Below are positions 33,888-42,945 of a stretch of 64,000 nt of DNA, in pieces (the stretch's first letter is position 1; every line of letters starts with the position of its first letter). Source of the stretch: Tenacibaculum holothuriorum (lineage in GTDB: Bacteria; Bacteroidota; Bacteroidia; Flavobacteriales; Flavobacteriaceae); NCBI RefSeq assembly GCF_002120225.1, contig NZ_LAPZ01000001.1, positions 531,705 through 595,704 of the forward strand. Reading direction: 5' to 3'. The notes under the pieces were generated by a model. That model had not been told where the DNA came from. It made no database searches and worked only from the letters and a program-made list of their open reading frames with translations. The translations under genes and the position numbers were made by a program.

Positions 33888-35267
33888 TTATTTATTCTCT
33901 TTTTTCCAATCTTCTTTAAACTCACATTTTTTATATCCGTCTCCTAACTTTATGTAAGTTTCTGCAATTTTATCTTTTACCCACTTGGTAATTGTTTCTT
34001 CTTTTTTCTTTTGAAGTGCCAACTGTTGTACCTTTACATAGTCTTTTACTAAATCAGCTGTGTGAGTATCTGTTCTTTCTTTCATTATAAGAACTTTATA
34101 CATTTTTTCACCTCCTCTTGTTTCATCATAAAAGACATCAGACAGTTCTCCTTTTTTAAGTTCACTAATTCTACCAAATAAATCTGGTGGCATACGTGTT
34201 AATTCAAAAGTAGATTCTCCTGTATATGGATTTACAATTAGACCTCCACTATTTTTAGTGTCTTTATCTTCTGAGTATTTTTTTACAGCTTCTTCAAAAG
34301 TTAGCTTACCGTCTTTAATGTCTTTTATTACATCTTCTATTTCTTTCTTAGTTTCATTTAACTTTTCATCAGAAATTTCTGGTTGCATTAAAATATGTGA
34401 AACTATACGTTCTCTACCTCTAATTTTATGTAATAAAGCAATATGATATCCAAAGTCTGTTTTAAAAGGTTCTGAAATTTGACCTTCATCTAAAGTAAAA
34501 ACAACTTCTTTAAATTCTTTAATGAATGGAGAGTCTTTGGTAATAGCTCCTAAATTTCCTCCTGTTTGTCCTACAGATGGCTCATCAGAATTAATAATAG
34601 CTTTTAACTTAAAACTTGCTCCTCCTTCAACCTCTTTTTTTATTTGATTTAACTTATCAACAACACGTTGCTCTTCTTCTTTTGTTGCTTCTGCTTGTAA
34701 TACTAACTGCGCTATTTCTACCTCAGCAGGAAACTCTGGTAAATTGTTTTTATCTTTTAATCCATTAAAATAAACACGAACTTCTTCTGGAGTAACGTCT
34801 ACATCTTCAGTAATTTTTTCTTGCTCTTTTTTAATTAAAAGATTTTCTTTTTGAACACGCTCTAACTCTTTTCTAAAATCTTCTATATCATTAAAACCAT
34901 ACGCTTTTATAGCTTTTTCTTGGCTTCCATATTCATTTGTAAAAAAAGCTATACTTCTTTTAACACCACCATCTACTTCTGCCTGAGAAACTGTAACACT
35001 ATCAACAATTGCATGATGTGCTAATAATTTTTGTTGCATTAGCTCTTCTAACATTTCGCAGTCTGAAAACTTAACTTTTCCTTCACTACGATTTTCTACT
35101 TCTTGCTTAAACTTATCAATATCAGAATCTAATACAATATTCTTACCTACTACTACCGCAACACCGTCAATTTTATTTGGGTTAGTTTGAGCAGCAAGTA
35201 CCGAAGCAAATAATAAAGCTATTAAAGTACTAGTATTCTTTAAAGTTTTTGTTTTGAATTGCATCAT
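33888..35267 (-). CDS. SurA-like periplasmic peptidyl-prolyl isomerase
   Basis: The 459-residue product has a signal peptide (about 1-26, ending LAAQ). An N-terminal SurA-type chaperone helix domain follows (about 30-180: D-G-V-A-V-V-V-G-K-N-I-V-L-D-S-D-I). Two parvulin domains sit near 180-280 and 285-385 (F-G-Y-H-I-A-L-L; R-I-V-S-H-I-L-M). It should fold outer-membrane proteins. Its start overlaps the end of the upstream lipoprotein gene by 38 bp. Adjacent Met codons at 35267 and 35264 leave the exact start open. Confidence 0.92.
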   Translation of the reverse strand: MMQFKTKTLKNTSTLIALLFASVLAAQTNPNKIDGVAVVVGKNIVLDSDIDKFKQEVENRSEGKVKFSDCEMLEELMQQKLLAHHAIVDSVTVSQAEVDGGVKRSIAFFTNEYGSQEKAIKAYGFNDIEDFRKELERVQKENLLIKKEQEKITEDVDVTPEEVRVYFNGLKDKNNLPEFPAEVEIAQLVLQAEATKEEEQRVVDKLNQIKKEVEGGASFKLKAIINSDEPSVGQTGGNLGAITKDSPFIKEFKEVVFTLDEGQISEPFKTDFGYHIALLHKIRGRERIVSHILMQPEISDEKLNETKKEIEDVIKDIKDGKLTFEEAVKKYSEDKDTKNSGGLIVNPYTGESTFELTRMPPDLFGRISELKKGELSDVFYDETRGGEKMYKVLIMKERTDTHTADLVKDYVKVQQLALQKKKEETITKWVKDKIAETYIKLGDGYKKCEFKEDWKKENK

Positions 35268-36090
35268 TTATCAGCGTTTTTTCAATCTCTCTAATTAATT
35301 CTATTTTTCTCTTGTGTAAAATGATTTGCTTAATTCTAGGACCTACATAGCTTAAAGGAGCTGTTTGTGTTTTTCCTAGAATATTTTTTACAGCGACCAA
35401 ATATACTCCTAAACTATCTTCTTTTTGTATGAATTTTGATATTTTTAACAGTTTTTCTTTAGGTTCTGCTCTAAAAGGAGGAATTTTTTCTTGTAAATAA
35501 TCAACCGAAACCCAAGCAGAATCTCTTAATCGATATGATTTGAAATTTATGGTTTGATCTTCTATGGCTATTTTGTCTTCTTCTTTTTCGGACTTAAATC
35601 GATCAATAGTTTCTTTTTTATCTAAAAAATCTTGTCCAAAATAAACATAATCAAACTGTAAAACATCGTCATTTAACTTAAAATTCTCTTTGTGTTTACT
35701 ATAATAATTTGCAATTTCATTATCAGAAACAATTGTATCTAACTGTTGTTTTACCAATCGTTCTTTATATCCGTTTACATATAAACTTTCTCGGTAATCA
35801 TTCACTAAATTATTAATCTTTTCGTTGTTTACAGAAGATATATTTTCCTCTGCCTTTCTTAATAAAAGTTGCTGTTTAGCCCAAGAATTAATAAGTCCTT
35901 TGACCAATACAACACTATCTTTTTTTGAAATATTGCTAGGAATTAAAGAAGCTATATCTTTTAAATATAAATTCACTTCATAAACAGAAGCTATTGGTTT
36001 TTCTTCCTTTACTTGTTCTTTTTTTAAAGAAATTAAATCGCAAGAAACCAATAATGTAGTAGTTAGTATTGCTAAAAAAAGTTTTTTCAC
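35230..36090 (-). CDS. Lipoprotein related to parvulin/SurA chaperones
   Basis: The 286-residue product begins with a lipoprotein signal (M-K-K-L-F-L-A-I-L-T-T-T-L-L-V-S-C, Cys17). The body is helical and charged and resembles a SurA N-terminal chaperone domain rather than a full PPIase domain. It overlaps the upstream PPIase gene by 1 bp and the downstream one by 38 bp, so translation of the three genes is coupled. A role in outer-membrane protein folding is inferred from that context. Confidence 0.85.
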   Translation of the reverse strand: MKKLFLAILTTTLLVSCDLISLKKEQVKEEKPIASVYEVNLYLKDIASLIPSNISKKDSVVLVKGLINSWAKQQLLLRKAEENISSVNNEKINNLVNDYRESLYVNGYKERLVKQQLDTIVSDNEIANYYSKHKENFKLNDDVLQFDYVYFGQDFLDKKETIDRFKSEKEEDKIAIEDQTINFKSYRLRDSAWVSVDYLQEKIPPFRAEPKEKLLKISKFIQKEDSLGVYLVAVKNILGKTQTAPLSYVGPRIKQIILHKRKIELIREIEKTLINDAIQNKNFKEY

Positions 36091-37700
36091 TATGATTGAT
36101 TATAAGTTTTCTTAAGTTTTTTAAGTGTCTTTTTTCTAATTCTCACTTTGTTATTATTTCTTAATTCTTTTAACCAATTTTCTTCTAATTCTTTTTGATA
36201 ATCACTAATTACTTGTCCTTTAATTTTATCAAGCTCTTTTCCTTTATACTTTGAATTGTTCTTAGCAAAGAAACTTTTTAATCCTAAGGTATCTTTAGAC
36301 GATTTGTTCCAAACTTTTTGTTGCATTAATTCAAAAAGCAACAACCCTTCTTTATACTCTAAAAATGTATTTCTAAAATCTGATTCAGAATTAATTAAGT
36401 TCTCTTTAAAATAATTTAAAATCTCTTTGTCTTTAAACTTTTCAAATTCATCTTCAATAGAATGATGATGTCTATTTTTTACATACTTGTAAAAATCTTC
36501 TTGCTTAATTTTTTTATCGTTAATACTTAGCAAATCATTTTGGAAATTACTTTTAGGTAAGTTTTTAAAATTCTTATCTTCAAAAACTTTAAATGCCTTA
36601 GCATTTACCTTAATTTTATACTTATCTTTTAATTTGTTAAGAACAACTTGATCTGAAAGTCTAATACGATTAGAGCTTTTAACTTTTTTAGTTAAATATG
36701 GCTTTGTCTTTTCGAAAGATTCTATTGGATATTTCTTTAGTAATTTAACAATATGCCAACCATATTTTGTTCTAAAAGGAGCACTATAATCATTAATGTT
36801 TTTAAGATTTTGAACAGCTGTTTCAAATGGTTCTACCATCATTCCTGTCCCAAATTTTGGTAATTTACCACCAATATTAGACGTTCCTTTATCTTCTGAA
36901 TAAATTTTAGCTAGTTCTTCAAAAGATTTTCCTTCTTTTAATTTTTGGTAAGCAGAATCAATTTTAACCTTTCCTATAATCGATTTATCTCTTACTAAAA
37001 TATGAGCCGCTTCAAAATCTCCTTTAGATTCTCTTTTATCTAAAACTTTTACAATATGATAACCAAAACGAGTTTTAAAAGGCATTGACACCTCTCCTTT
37101 TTTTGTTTTATATGCAGCGTCTTCAAAAGGATACACCATTCTAAAAACTTTAAAATACCCTAAATTTCCTCCATTAACTTTCACTGACGGATCTTCAGAC
37201 ATTTCTCTAGCAACTATAGCAAAATCTTCTCCTGCTACAATTCTATTTCTTGCTTTTAGAATCTTGTCATAATACTGTAACGTATCATTTGGATTCATGT
37301 GCTTAGGAAAACGAACTAAAACATGAGCCGCTTTAACTTCAGTTTTTGTTCTATTATAAGCTTCTTTTATTAATTTATTTACAAATTCTTGATCTTGTAA
37401 ATAAGGCGTCATTAACTGCCTTTTATAGCCATCTAATTCTCTTTTATAAGCTTTAGCTGTATCTAACTTTTTATCAAAAGCTTCATTTACTTTTAACTTA
37501 TAATCAATATATAATTGTAAATATTTATCAATGTCTTTTGAATCTTCATCTTCAACAATGTCTAAATTCTTTTCATAAACTCTTTTAAACTCATCAACAT
37601 AAACGGGTTTATCGTTTATAGTTAATAAAACATCAGACTGTTGACTAAAAGTTGAAAAACTCGATAATGCTATTAAAGCGGTTAAAATACTTTTCTTCAT
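36090..37700 (-). CDS. Periplasmic parvulin-type peptidyl-prolyl isomerase, two PPIC domains
   Basis: The 536-residue product has a signal peptide (1-20, ending TFSQ). Two parvulin domains follow: about 120-230 (A-A-H-V-L-V-R-F-P, F-G-Y-H-I-V-K-V) and 230-335 (A-A-H-I-L-V-R, Y-G-W-H-I-V-K-L). A basic helical C-terminus ends K-K-T-L-K-K-L-K-K-T-Y. It is the first of three overlapping chaperone genes that lead to MoxR. It starts 4 bp after the DUF493 gene. Confidence 0.92.
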   Translation of the reverse strand: MKKSILTALIALSSFSTFSQQSDVLLTINDKPVYVDEFKRVYEKNLDIVEDEDSKDIDKYLQLYIDYKLKVNEAFDKKLDTAKAYKRELDGYKRQLMTPYLQDQEFVNKLIKEAYNRTKTEVKAAHVLVRFPKHMNPNDTLQYYDKILKARNRIVAGEDFAIVAREMSEDPSVKVNGGNLGYFKVFRMVYPFEDAAYKTKKGEVSMPFKTRFGYHIVKVLDKRESKGDFEAAHILVRDKSIIGKVKIDSAYQKLKEGKSFEELAKIYSEDKGTSNIGGKLPKFGTGMMVEPFETAVQNLKNINDYSAPFRTKYGWHIVKLLKKYPIESFEKTKPYLTKKVKSSNRIRLSDQVVLNKLKDKYKIKVNAKAFKVFEDKNFKNLPKSNFQNDLLSINDKKIKQEDFYKYVKNRHHHSIEDEFEKFKDKEILNYFKENLINSESDFRNTFLEYKEGLLLFELMQQKVWNKSSKDTLGLKSFFAKNNSKYKGKELDKIKGQVISDYQKELEENWLKELRNNNKVRIRKKTLKKLKKTYNQS

Positions 37701-37704
37701 TTGT

Positions 37705-37986
37705 TTATAATGATATAATACCTTCTATTGATTCTGCTTCTTTGTAATATGAAATAACTTCATCTGAACTTGCTACCTTTAAACGAATAGAAACGCTAAT
37801 ATATTTTCCTGTTTTAGATTTCTTTGTATTTATAATAGCTCCTCCTTTATTAAACAAATTTTGTACCGATTCTACCTTATCTCCTTCTGCAGGTACTATG
37901 AACTTGTATAAATAGTCGGTTGGAAATGTAGACGTATCGTCTAATTGTGTTTTTAATTTCTTGTAAAATTCTTCTCTTTTCGACAT
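37705..37986 (-). CDS. DUF493 family protein
   Basis: The 93-residue cytoplasmic protein matches the small DUF493 (YbeD-like) ferredoxin-like fold: F-P-T-D-Y-L-Y-K-F-I-V-P, then S-K-T-G-K-Y-I-S-V-S-I-R and a closing Y-Y-K-E-A-E-S-I-E-G-I-I-S-L. The family has no settled function; an ACT-like regulatory role has been suggested. It heads the leftward chaperone operon. Confidence 0.9.
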   Translation of the reverse strand: MSKREEFYKKLKTQLDDTSTFPTDYLYKFIVPAEGDKVESVQNLFNKGGAIINTKKSKTGKYISVSIRLKVASSDEVISYYKEAESIEGIISL

Positions 37987-38020
37987 TCGTTATCTTGTTT
38001 TCTTCAATATTCTTTTAATT

Positions 38021-38039
38021 GACGATTTAAACAATCGTC
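38021..38039. promoter_or_regulatory. 19-bp inverted repeat between divergent genes
   Basis: GACGATT and AATCGTC are separated by 5 bp (TAAAC). It lies 35 bp before the DUF493 start and 58 bp before the start at 38098, an operator-like position. No cognate regulator is apparent. Confidence 0.4.
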
Positions 38040-38085
38040 GAAATACAAAATTACACTATTTATTAAATTTATAAATTGAAACTTC

Positions 38086-38093
38086 TATTTTTG
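38086..38093 (+). promoter_or_regulatory. -7 promoter element of the P-loop gene (probably leaderless)
   Basis: TATTTTTG matches TAnnTTTG and ends 4 bp before the ATG at 38098, which predicts a transcript starting at the initiation codon. Confidence 0.65.
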
Positions 38094-38097
38094 CAAA

Positions 38098-38643
38098 ATG
38101 CAACAAAAAATAGTTTTAATAGGAGGACCTGGAACTGGAAAATCAACCGTTTTAAATGAATTGATTAACAGAGGATTTGAATGTATGCCCGAAATTTCGA
38201 GAGAGGTTACATTAAAAGCACAAAAAGAAGGAATAGATCAATTATTCTTAACACAACCTTTATTATTTAGTCAAATGCTTTTAGAAGGACGTGAACAACA
38301 ATATATTGATGCAAAAAATAGTACTTCTGAAATTGTTTTTTTTGACAGAGGAATTCCAGATGTACATGCCTATATGAACTATTTAGGAAACGAATACCCA
38401 CCTGTTTACAAAGAAAAAAGTAGTCAATATATTTACGACAAGGTATTTATGTTAGCTCCTTGGGAAGAGATTTATCAATCGGACAACGAGCGCTACGAAA
38501 CGTTTGAACAAGCCGTAAAAATTGATACTTTTTTACGAGACGCGTACCAAGAAATAGGTTATAAAATTATAAACGTTCCGTTTGGAACTGTAAAAGAAAG
38601 ATGCGATTATATTTTACATTCGTTACAAAACGATGTACAATAA
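38098..38643 (+). CDS. P-loop ATPase/kinase-like protein (AAA_28 type)
   Basis: The 181-residue protein has Walker A at the start (G-G-P-G-T-G-K-S), then F-F-D-R-G-I-P-D as the Walker B/acceptor region and a late basic E-R-C-D-Y motif. This matches small AAA_28 or NadR-kinase-like NTPases, so a nucleotide or small-molecule kinase is possible. The substrate is unknown. Its 3' end overlaps the recQ start by 11 bp, which suggests translational coupling. Confidence 0.88.
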   Translation: MQQKIVLIGGPGTGKSTVLNELINRGFECMPEISREVTLKAQKEGIDQLFLTQPLLFSQMLLEGREQQYIDAKNSTSEIVFFDRGIPDVHAYMNYLGNEYPPVYKEKSSQYIYDKVFMLAPWEEIYQSDNERYETFEQAVKIDTFLRDAYQEIGYKIINVPFGTVKERCDYILHSLQNDVQ

Positions 38644-40516
38644 AGCACTTAAAATATTACAAGAACACTGGGGTTATTCTGATTTTAGAGAAGCTCAAAA
38701 ACCAATTATTAAATCGGTTTTTGAGCAACAAAATACGATTGCTTTATTACCTACTGGTGGAGGAAAATCTATTTGTTATCAAATACCAGCACTTTGTTTT
38801 GAAGGTATTTGTATTGTTATTTCTCCACTAATTGCATTAATGCAAGACCAAGTTAAAAACTTAACTAACAAAGGAATTAAAGCTACTCTTTTACCTTCGG
38901 GTAGTACACAAGATGAACTCATTACTTTGTTTGATAATATTCGTTTTGGTAAAACTAAGTTTTTATACATTTCTCCTGAAAGATTACAATCTAAATTTAT
39001 TCAAGAGAAAATTAAGCAGTTAAACGTTTCATTAATTGCTATTGATGAAGCACATTGTATTTCTGAATGGGGTCATGATTTTCGTCCATCCTACAGAAAC
39101 ATTAATATTTTAAAAGAGCATTTGCTTTCTACTCCTATAATTGCTGTTACCGCTTCAGCAACTAAAAAAGTAATTGACGATATCTCTGAAAGTTTACAAT
39201 TTACCAATCCACAAATTTTTAGACAATCATTTTATAGAGAGAATTTAGCCTATCAAATATTTTACACTGAAGATAAACTCTATAAACTTCAGCAAATATT
39301 TAAGAAAAATAACACTCCTTCTATTGTTTATGTGAATTCTAGGAATAAAACAAAAGATATTAGTAATTACTTAAATGCTAACGGATTTAAAAGTTCTTTT
39401 TACCACGGAGGAATGTCATCAGTAGAAAAAGAAATAGCTTTTGATAATTGGATGACAGAAAAAACACCCATTATGGTTGCTACCAATGCTTTTGGAATGG
39501 GAATTGACAAAGCGAATGTAAAAGTTGTTGTTCACTTAAACCTTCCTTCTTCTATCGAAAATTATATTCAAGAAGCTGGTAGAGGTGGAAGAAATGGTAA
39601 AAAAGCATTTTCAGTTGTACTTACTAATAAGAGTGATATTCTACTCACGCAAGAATTGTTACAAAAATCGCTACCAACAATAAAAGATATTAAAGTTGTT
39701 CATCAAAAATTGTATCAGCAATTTCAAATTGCTTTAGGTGATTTTATTGAAACTCCGTTTGAATTTAACTTTTTAGAATTTTGTAATAAGTACAAATTTG
39801 TTCCCAATAAAACCTATACTGCACTTCAAATTTTAATCAATAACGGAATTATTCAACTAGAAAATAATTATCATAAAAAATCTGAAGTTCAATTCATAAG
39901 TAGTCCAAAGCAAGTTTTGTATCTGACTGAAAAAAATCATTCAGCAAAAAATATCGTTCAACTACTATTAAGAATGTATGGAGGTATTTTTGAACAACCT
40001 ATAAAAATTGACGAGTTTTATCTAGCCAAAAAACTCAATACTACTTCTTGGTTTGTTATTGAAGAATTAGAAAAACTTGCCGAAAAAGAAATGATAAACT
40101 ATAAAAAAGTAAATTCTAATAGTGATTTATTCTTTTTACATCCACGAGAAGATGATAAAACTATTAATAGAATTTCAAAGAATATTGAAGTTTACTTAAA
40201 GCAGAAAAAAGAAAAAACTGCCAGTTTATTAAAGTTCGTAGAAAATGATTCTGTTTGTAGAAGCAAACAATTGTTACATTACTTTGATGAAACCATAACT
40301 AATAATTGCGGAATTTGTGATGTTTGTTTGCAAAACAAAACTTCAATAAACGCAACTAGTATTTTAAACCTTTTAAGAAAACATAACGAATTAAGTTCAA
40401 AAGAAATCTGTGAACTTCTAAACGAAAACGAAACAAACATTTTAATACTTTTGCGAGAGCTATTAGCAGAAGAAAAAATTAGCTGTAATTCGTACAATAA
40501 ATATACAATAGAATAA
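38633..40516 (+). CDS. recQ: ATP-dependent DNA helicase, RecQ family
   Basis: The 627-residue helicase has motif I (L-P-T-G-G-G-K-S), motif II (I-D-E-A-H), S-A-T motif III (T-A-S-A-T) and motif VI (Q-E-A-G-R-G-G-R-N-G). A zinc-binding segment near 550 has C-R-S-K-Q-L-L-x-Y-F and C-G-I-C-D-V-C. An HRDC domain is not evident, as in short RecQ forms of this phylum. It unwinds 3'-5' in recombination repair. It lies between a P-loop gene and fmt, 4 bp before the latter. Confidence 0.95.
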   Translation: MYNKALKILQEHWGYSDFREAQKPIIKSVFEQQNTIALLPTGGGKSICYQIPALCFEGICIVISPLIALMQDQVKNLTNKGIKATLLPSGSTQDELITLFDNIRFGKTKFLYISPERLQSKFIQEKIKQLNVSLIAIDEAHCISEWGHDFRPSYRNINILKEHLLSTPIIAVTASATKKVIDDISESLQFTNPQIFRQSFYRENLAYQIFYTEDKLYKLQQIFKKNNTPSIVYVNSRNKTKDISNYLNANGFKSSFYHGGMSSVEKEIAFDNWMTEKTPIMVATNAFGMGIDKANVKVVVHLNLPSSIENYIQEAGRGGRNGKKAFSVVLTNKSDILLTQELLQKSLPTIKDIKVVHQKLYQQFQIALGDFIETPFEFNFLEFCNKYKFVPNKTYTALQILINNGIIQLENNYHKKSEVQFISSPKQVLYLTEKNHSAKNIVQLLLRMYGGIFEQPIKIDEFYLAKKLNTTSWFVIEELEKLAEKEMINYKKVNSNSDLFFLHPREDDKTINRISKNIEVYLKQKKEKTASLLKFVENDSVCRSKQLLHYFDETITNNCGICDVCLQNKTSINATSILNLLRKHNELSSKEICELLNENETNILILLRELLAEEKISCNSYNKYTIE

Positions 40517-40520
40517 GACA

Positions 40521-41465
40521 ATGAGAGATTTACGCATCGTTTTTATGGGAACGCCAGATTTTGCGGTTACCATTTTAAAACATTTAGTAGAAAATAACTA
40601 TAACGTGGTTGGAGTAATTACTGCTCCCGATAAACCTGCTGGTAGAGGACGTAAGTTAAATCAATCAGCAGTAAAGAAATATGCGTTGTCTCAAGACTTA
40701 CCTATTCTTCAACCTAAAAATTTAAAAAACGAAGATTTTCAAGAAGATTTAAAACAGTGGAATGCAAACTTACAAATAGTCGTTGCCTTTAGAATGTTAC
40801 CTAAATCGGTTTGGGCAATGCCACAATATGGTACTTTTAATCTTCATGCTTCTCTATTACCAGAATATAGAGGTGCTGCACCAATTAATTGGGCAATTAT
40901 AAATGGAGAAACCAAAACAGGTGTTACTACCTTTTTTATTGATGAAAAAATAGATACTGGAGAAATCATTTTACAAAAGGAAACTTCTATTAAAGATGAT
41001 GAAACTGTTGGCGAATTACACGATACTTTAATGTATTTAGGAGCCGATTTAGTTGCAGAAACTGTTGATTTAATTACTAAAGGAGATGTTATCACAACCA
41101 AACAACCCGATTTAGAAGAAAAATCTGCGCCAAAATTATACCCTCATAATTGTAAAATAGATTGGTCTTTACCTTTAAATAATATCTACAATCATATTCG
41201 CGGTTTAGATCCTTATCCAACTGCTTGGACATCAATTATTAATAATGAAGAAGAGCTAGCTGCTAAAATCTATAAAGTTTCAAAACAATTTGAAGAACAT
41301 CAACTAGAAACAGGAACAATTGTAGCGACCAAAAAAGAATTAAAAGTAGCCGTAAAAGAAGGTTACTTAAATATTCTTGAAATTAAACTTTCTGGCAAAA
41401 AGAAAATGGATGCTAAAAGTTTATTAAATGGATTTACTTTTTCTGAAAACGCTAAAGTGCTCTAA
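40521..41465 (+). CDS. fmt: Methionyl-tRNA formyltransferase
   Basis: The 314-residue enzyme formylates initiator Met-tRNA using 10-formyl-THF. The N-terminal domain has F-M-G-T-P-D-F-A, the loop D-K-P-A-G-R-G-R-K and the active-site N-L-H-A-S-L-L-P-x-Y-R-G-A-A-P with Asn and His. I-D-T-G-E-I holds the catalytic Asp. The C-terminal tRNA-binding domain follows (G-L-D-P-Y-P-T-A-W). All are intact. It is downstream of recQ, and only a weak hairpin (near 41474-41488) follows it. Confidence 0.96.
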   Translation: MRDLRIVFMGTPDFAVTILKHLVENNYNVVGVITAPDKPAGRGRKLNQSAVKKYALSQDLPILQPKNLKNEDFQEDLKQWNANLQIVVAFRMLPKSVWAMPQYGTFNLHASLLPEYRGAAPINWAIINGETKTGVTTFFIDEKIDTGEIILQKETSIKDDETVGELHDTLMYLGADLVAETVDLITKGDVITTKQPDLEEKSAPKLYPHNCKIDWSLPLNNIYNHIRGLDPYPTAWTSIINNEEELAAKIYKVSKQFEEHQLETGTIVATKKELKVAVKEGYLNILEIKLSGKKKMDAKSLLNGFTFSENAKVL

Positions 41466-41524
41466 GCCACAGTACATAAGGCTTTATGAGTTTTTCAACT
41501 AAAAGAACCCTAGGTTATTAACAA

Positions 41525-41566
41525 TTTAGGGGTATTTATTAACAAAACAGCATTTTTTTAGGGGTA
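41525..41566 (+). promoter_or_regulatory. Two direct TTTAGGGGTA repeats upstream of the HU promoter
   Basis: TTTAGGGGTA occurs at 41525-41534 and 41557-41566, 32 bp apart (three helical turns). The second copy ends 4 bp before the -33 TTG. The same sequence, inverted, occurs in the hairpin element at 8155-8254. Placement fits an activator. Confidence 0.55.
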
Positions 41567-41570
41567 AAAC

Positions 41571-41600
41571 TTGCGCAATCCCGCATTCCGTCTATATTTG
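41571..41600 (+). promoter_or_regulatory. Complete Bacteroidota promoter (TTG-N19-TATATTTG) of the HU gene
   Basis: TTG at 41571-41573 and TATATTTG at 41593-41600 are separated by 19 bp, matching the -33/-7 consensus. The 5' leader is about 48 bp. Confidence 0.85.
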
Positions 41601-41653
41601 TTGAGCTATTAAGCAAAATAACATTAATTAATTTTTTAAAATCTATTAAAATT

Positions 41654-41926
41654 ATGAACAAATCAGATTTAATCGATGCTATGGCTGCTGACGCAGGAAT
41701 TTCAAAAGCTGCTGCTAAAGCTGCATTAGATTCTTTAACTTCTAACGTAACTAACTCTTTAAAGAAAGGTGATAAAGTTGCTTTAGTTGGATGGGGAACT
41801 TGGTCTGTATCTAAAAGAGCTGCTAGAACAGGAAGAAACCCACAAACTGGTAAAGAAATTCAAATCGCTGCTAAAAACGTTGTTAAGTTTAAAGCAGGAG
41901 CTGGTTTAAGTGACTCTGTAAACTAA
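41654..41926 (+). CDS. HU-type DNA-binding protein
   Basis: The 90-residue nucleoid protein has the HU signature ([24 protein letters not shown]). The intercalating Pro sits at the tip of the beta arm. The full-length family size and strong promoter suggest high expression. It is monocistronic, between a good promoter and a 16-bp stem terminator. Confidence 0.96.
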   Translation: MNKSDLIDAMAADAGISKAAAKAALDSLTSNVTNSLKKGDKVALVGWGTWSVSKRAARTGRNPQTGKEIQIAAKNVVKFKAGAGLSDSVN

Positions 41927-41948
41927 GATTTACTTTATAAACATATAC

Positions 41949-41981
41949 AAAACAGCATTTAGAAATTCTAAATGCTGTTTT
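41949..41981 (+). terminator. Terminator of the HU gene
   Basis: Arms of 16 nt (41949-41964 and 41966-41981) are fully complementary around a single central A (so an effective loop of 3-5 nt) and run into a T-tract. Confidence 0.88.
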
Positions 41982-42053
41982 TTATTTTTATAAAACTGTA
42001 ACAAACTTCTTTTTAAAGATGTCTTTAAAGTAAATTAATAACTAATGAACCTT

Positions 42054-42830
42054 ATGAGACATATAATTACAATTTTTAGCTTTATTATTTGTGTAAGCAC
42101 TTCTATAGCACAAAAAACTGTTGATGCATCAGATATTATGAAAGACCTTAAAGAAGGTAAAAACGTACAAATATCTAATGCAACTATTAATGGAGTATTA
42201 GACTTTACTTTTATGGACGATGCCTTACCTAAATTACCCAAAAGAAGACGTTGGTGGAATAATGGTGGATCGAATACTGTTGAAAAACAAATTGCTGGAA
42301 AAGTGCAATTTACAAACTGTACTTTTCAAGATCACGTTTTAGCATATATACCGCATGAAGATAGCGGGTATACATTTGTGGCTAACTTTGAAGACGTAGT
42401 AGTTTTTAAGGATTGTACGTTTGAAGAAAAAGCAATGTTTAAATATTCAGATTTTGAAAGAAATACCGATTTCTCTGGATCTAAATTCAATGGAGATTCT
42501 ACCTTTAAATATGCAAAATTTGAAAGAGATATTACTTTTGAAGATACTTTATTTGACGAACCATCTACATTTAAATACTCTAAGTTTAAGCAATATGTAA
42601 GTTTTGAAAATGCTATTTTTAAAGACACTGCTATTTTTAAATACACAGAATTTAAAGACGGAGTTTCTTTTAGAAATGTAAAATTCGAAGAAGATTTAAA
42701 CATTAAATACACCAAAGTACATGGTAAGTTTGATATTACTAATATGGATGTAGCCTACGATATCGATTCTAAATACACACGAATTAATGGAAAAAGCTTT
42801 AGTAAGTATCTTTTGAATAGTAAGAAATAA
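42054..42830 (+). CDS. Exported pentapeptide-like repeat protein
   Basis: The start at ATG 42054 places a signal peptide at once (M-R-H-I-I-T-I-F-S-F-I-I-C-V, ending SIAQ); an in-frame ATG at 42045 adds only three residues. The mature protein of about 240 residues has a stretch of A/x-F-K/E-Y/D-S/T-x-F repeats (F-K-Y-S-D-F, F-K-Y-A-K-F, F-K-Y-S-K-F, F-K-Y-T-E-F), about 100-220. This is a quadrilateral beta-helix like the pentapeptide-repeat fold. The function is unknown; export suggests a periplasmic or surface role. Confidence 0.85.
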   Translation: MRHIITIFSFIICVSTSIAQKTVDASDIMKDLKEGKNVQISNATINGVLDFTFMDDALPKLPKRRRWWNNGGSNTVEKQIAGKVQFTNCTFQDHVLAYIPHEDSGYTFVANFEDVVVFKDCTFEEKAMFKYSDFERNTDFSGSKFNGDSTFKYAKFERDITFEDTLFDEPSTFKYSKFKQYVSFENAIFKDTAIFKYTEFKDGVSFRNVKFEEDLNIKYTKVHGKFDITNMDVAYDIDSKYTRINGKSFSKYLLNSKK

Positions 42831-42849
42831 TATAACTTTTCGTAAGTTT

Positions 42850-42877
42850 AAACTCGTTACTTAATCGTAACGAGTTT
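42850..42877 (+). terminator. Terminator after the pentapeptide-like gene
   Basis: AAACTCGTTAC and GTAACGAGTTT form a perfect 11-bp stem around a 6-nt loop, followed by T residues. Confidence 0.88.
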
Positions 42878-42945
42878 TTTTATGCATAAAGTTTAAGTTA
42901 ATTTTCTTTAATCAAGTGAATATAACTTTAGATAAGAAATAGTTT

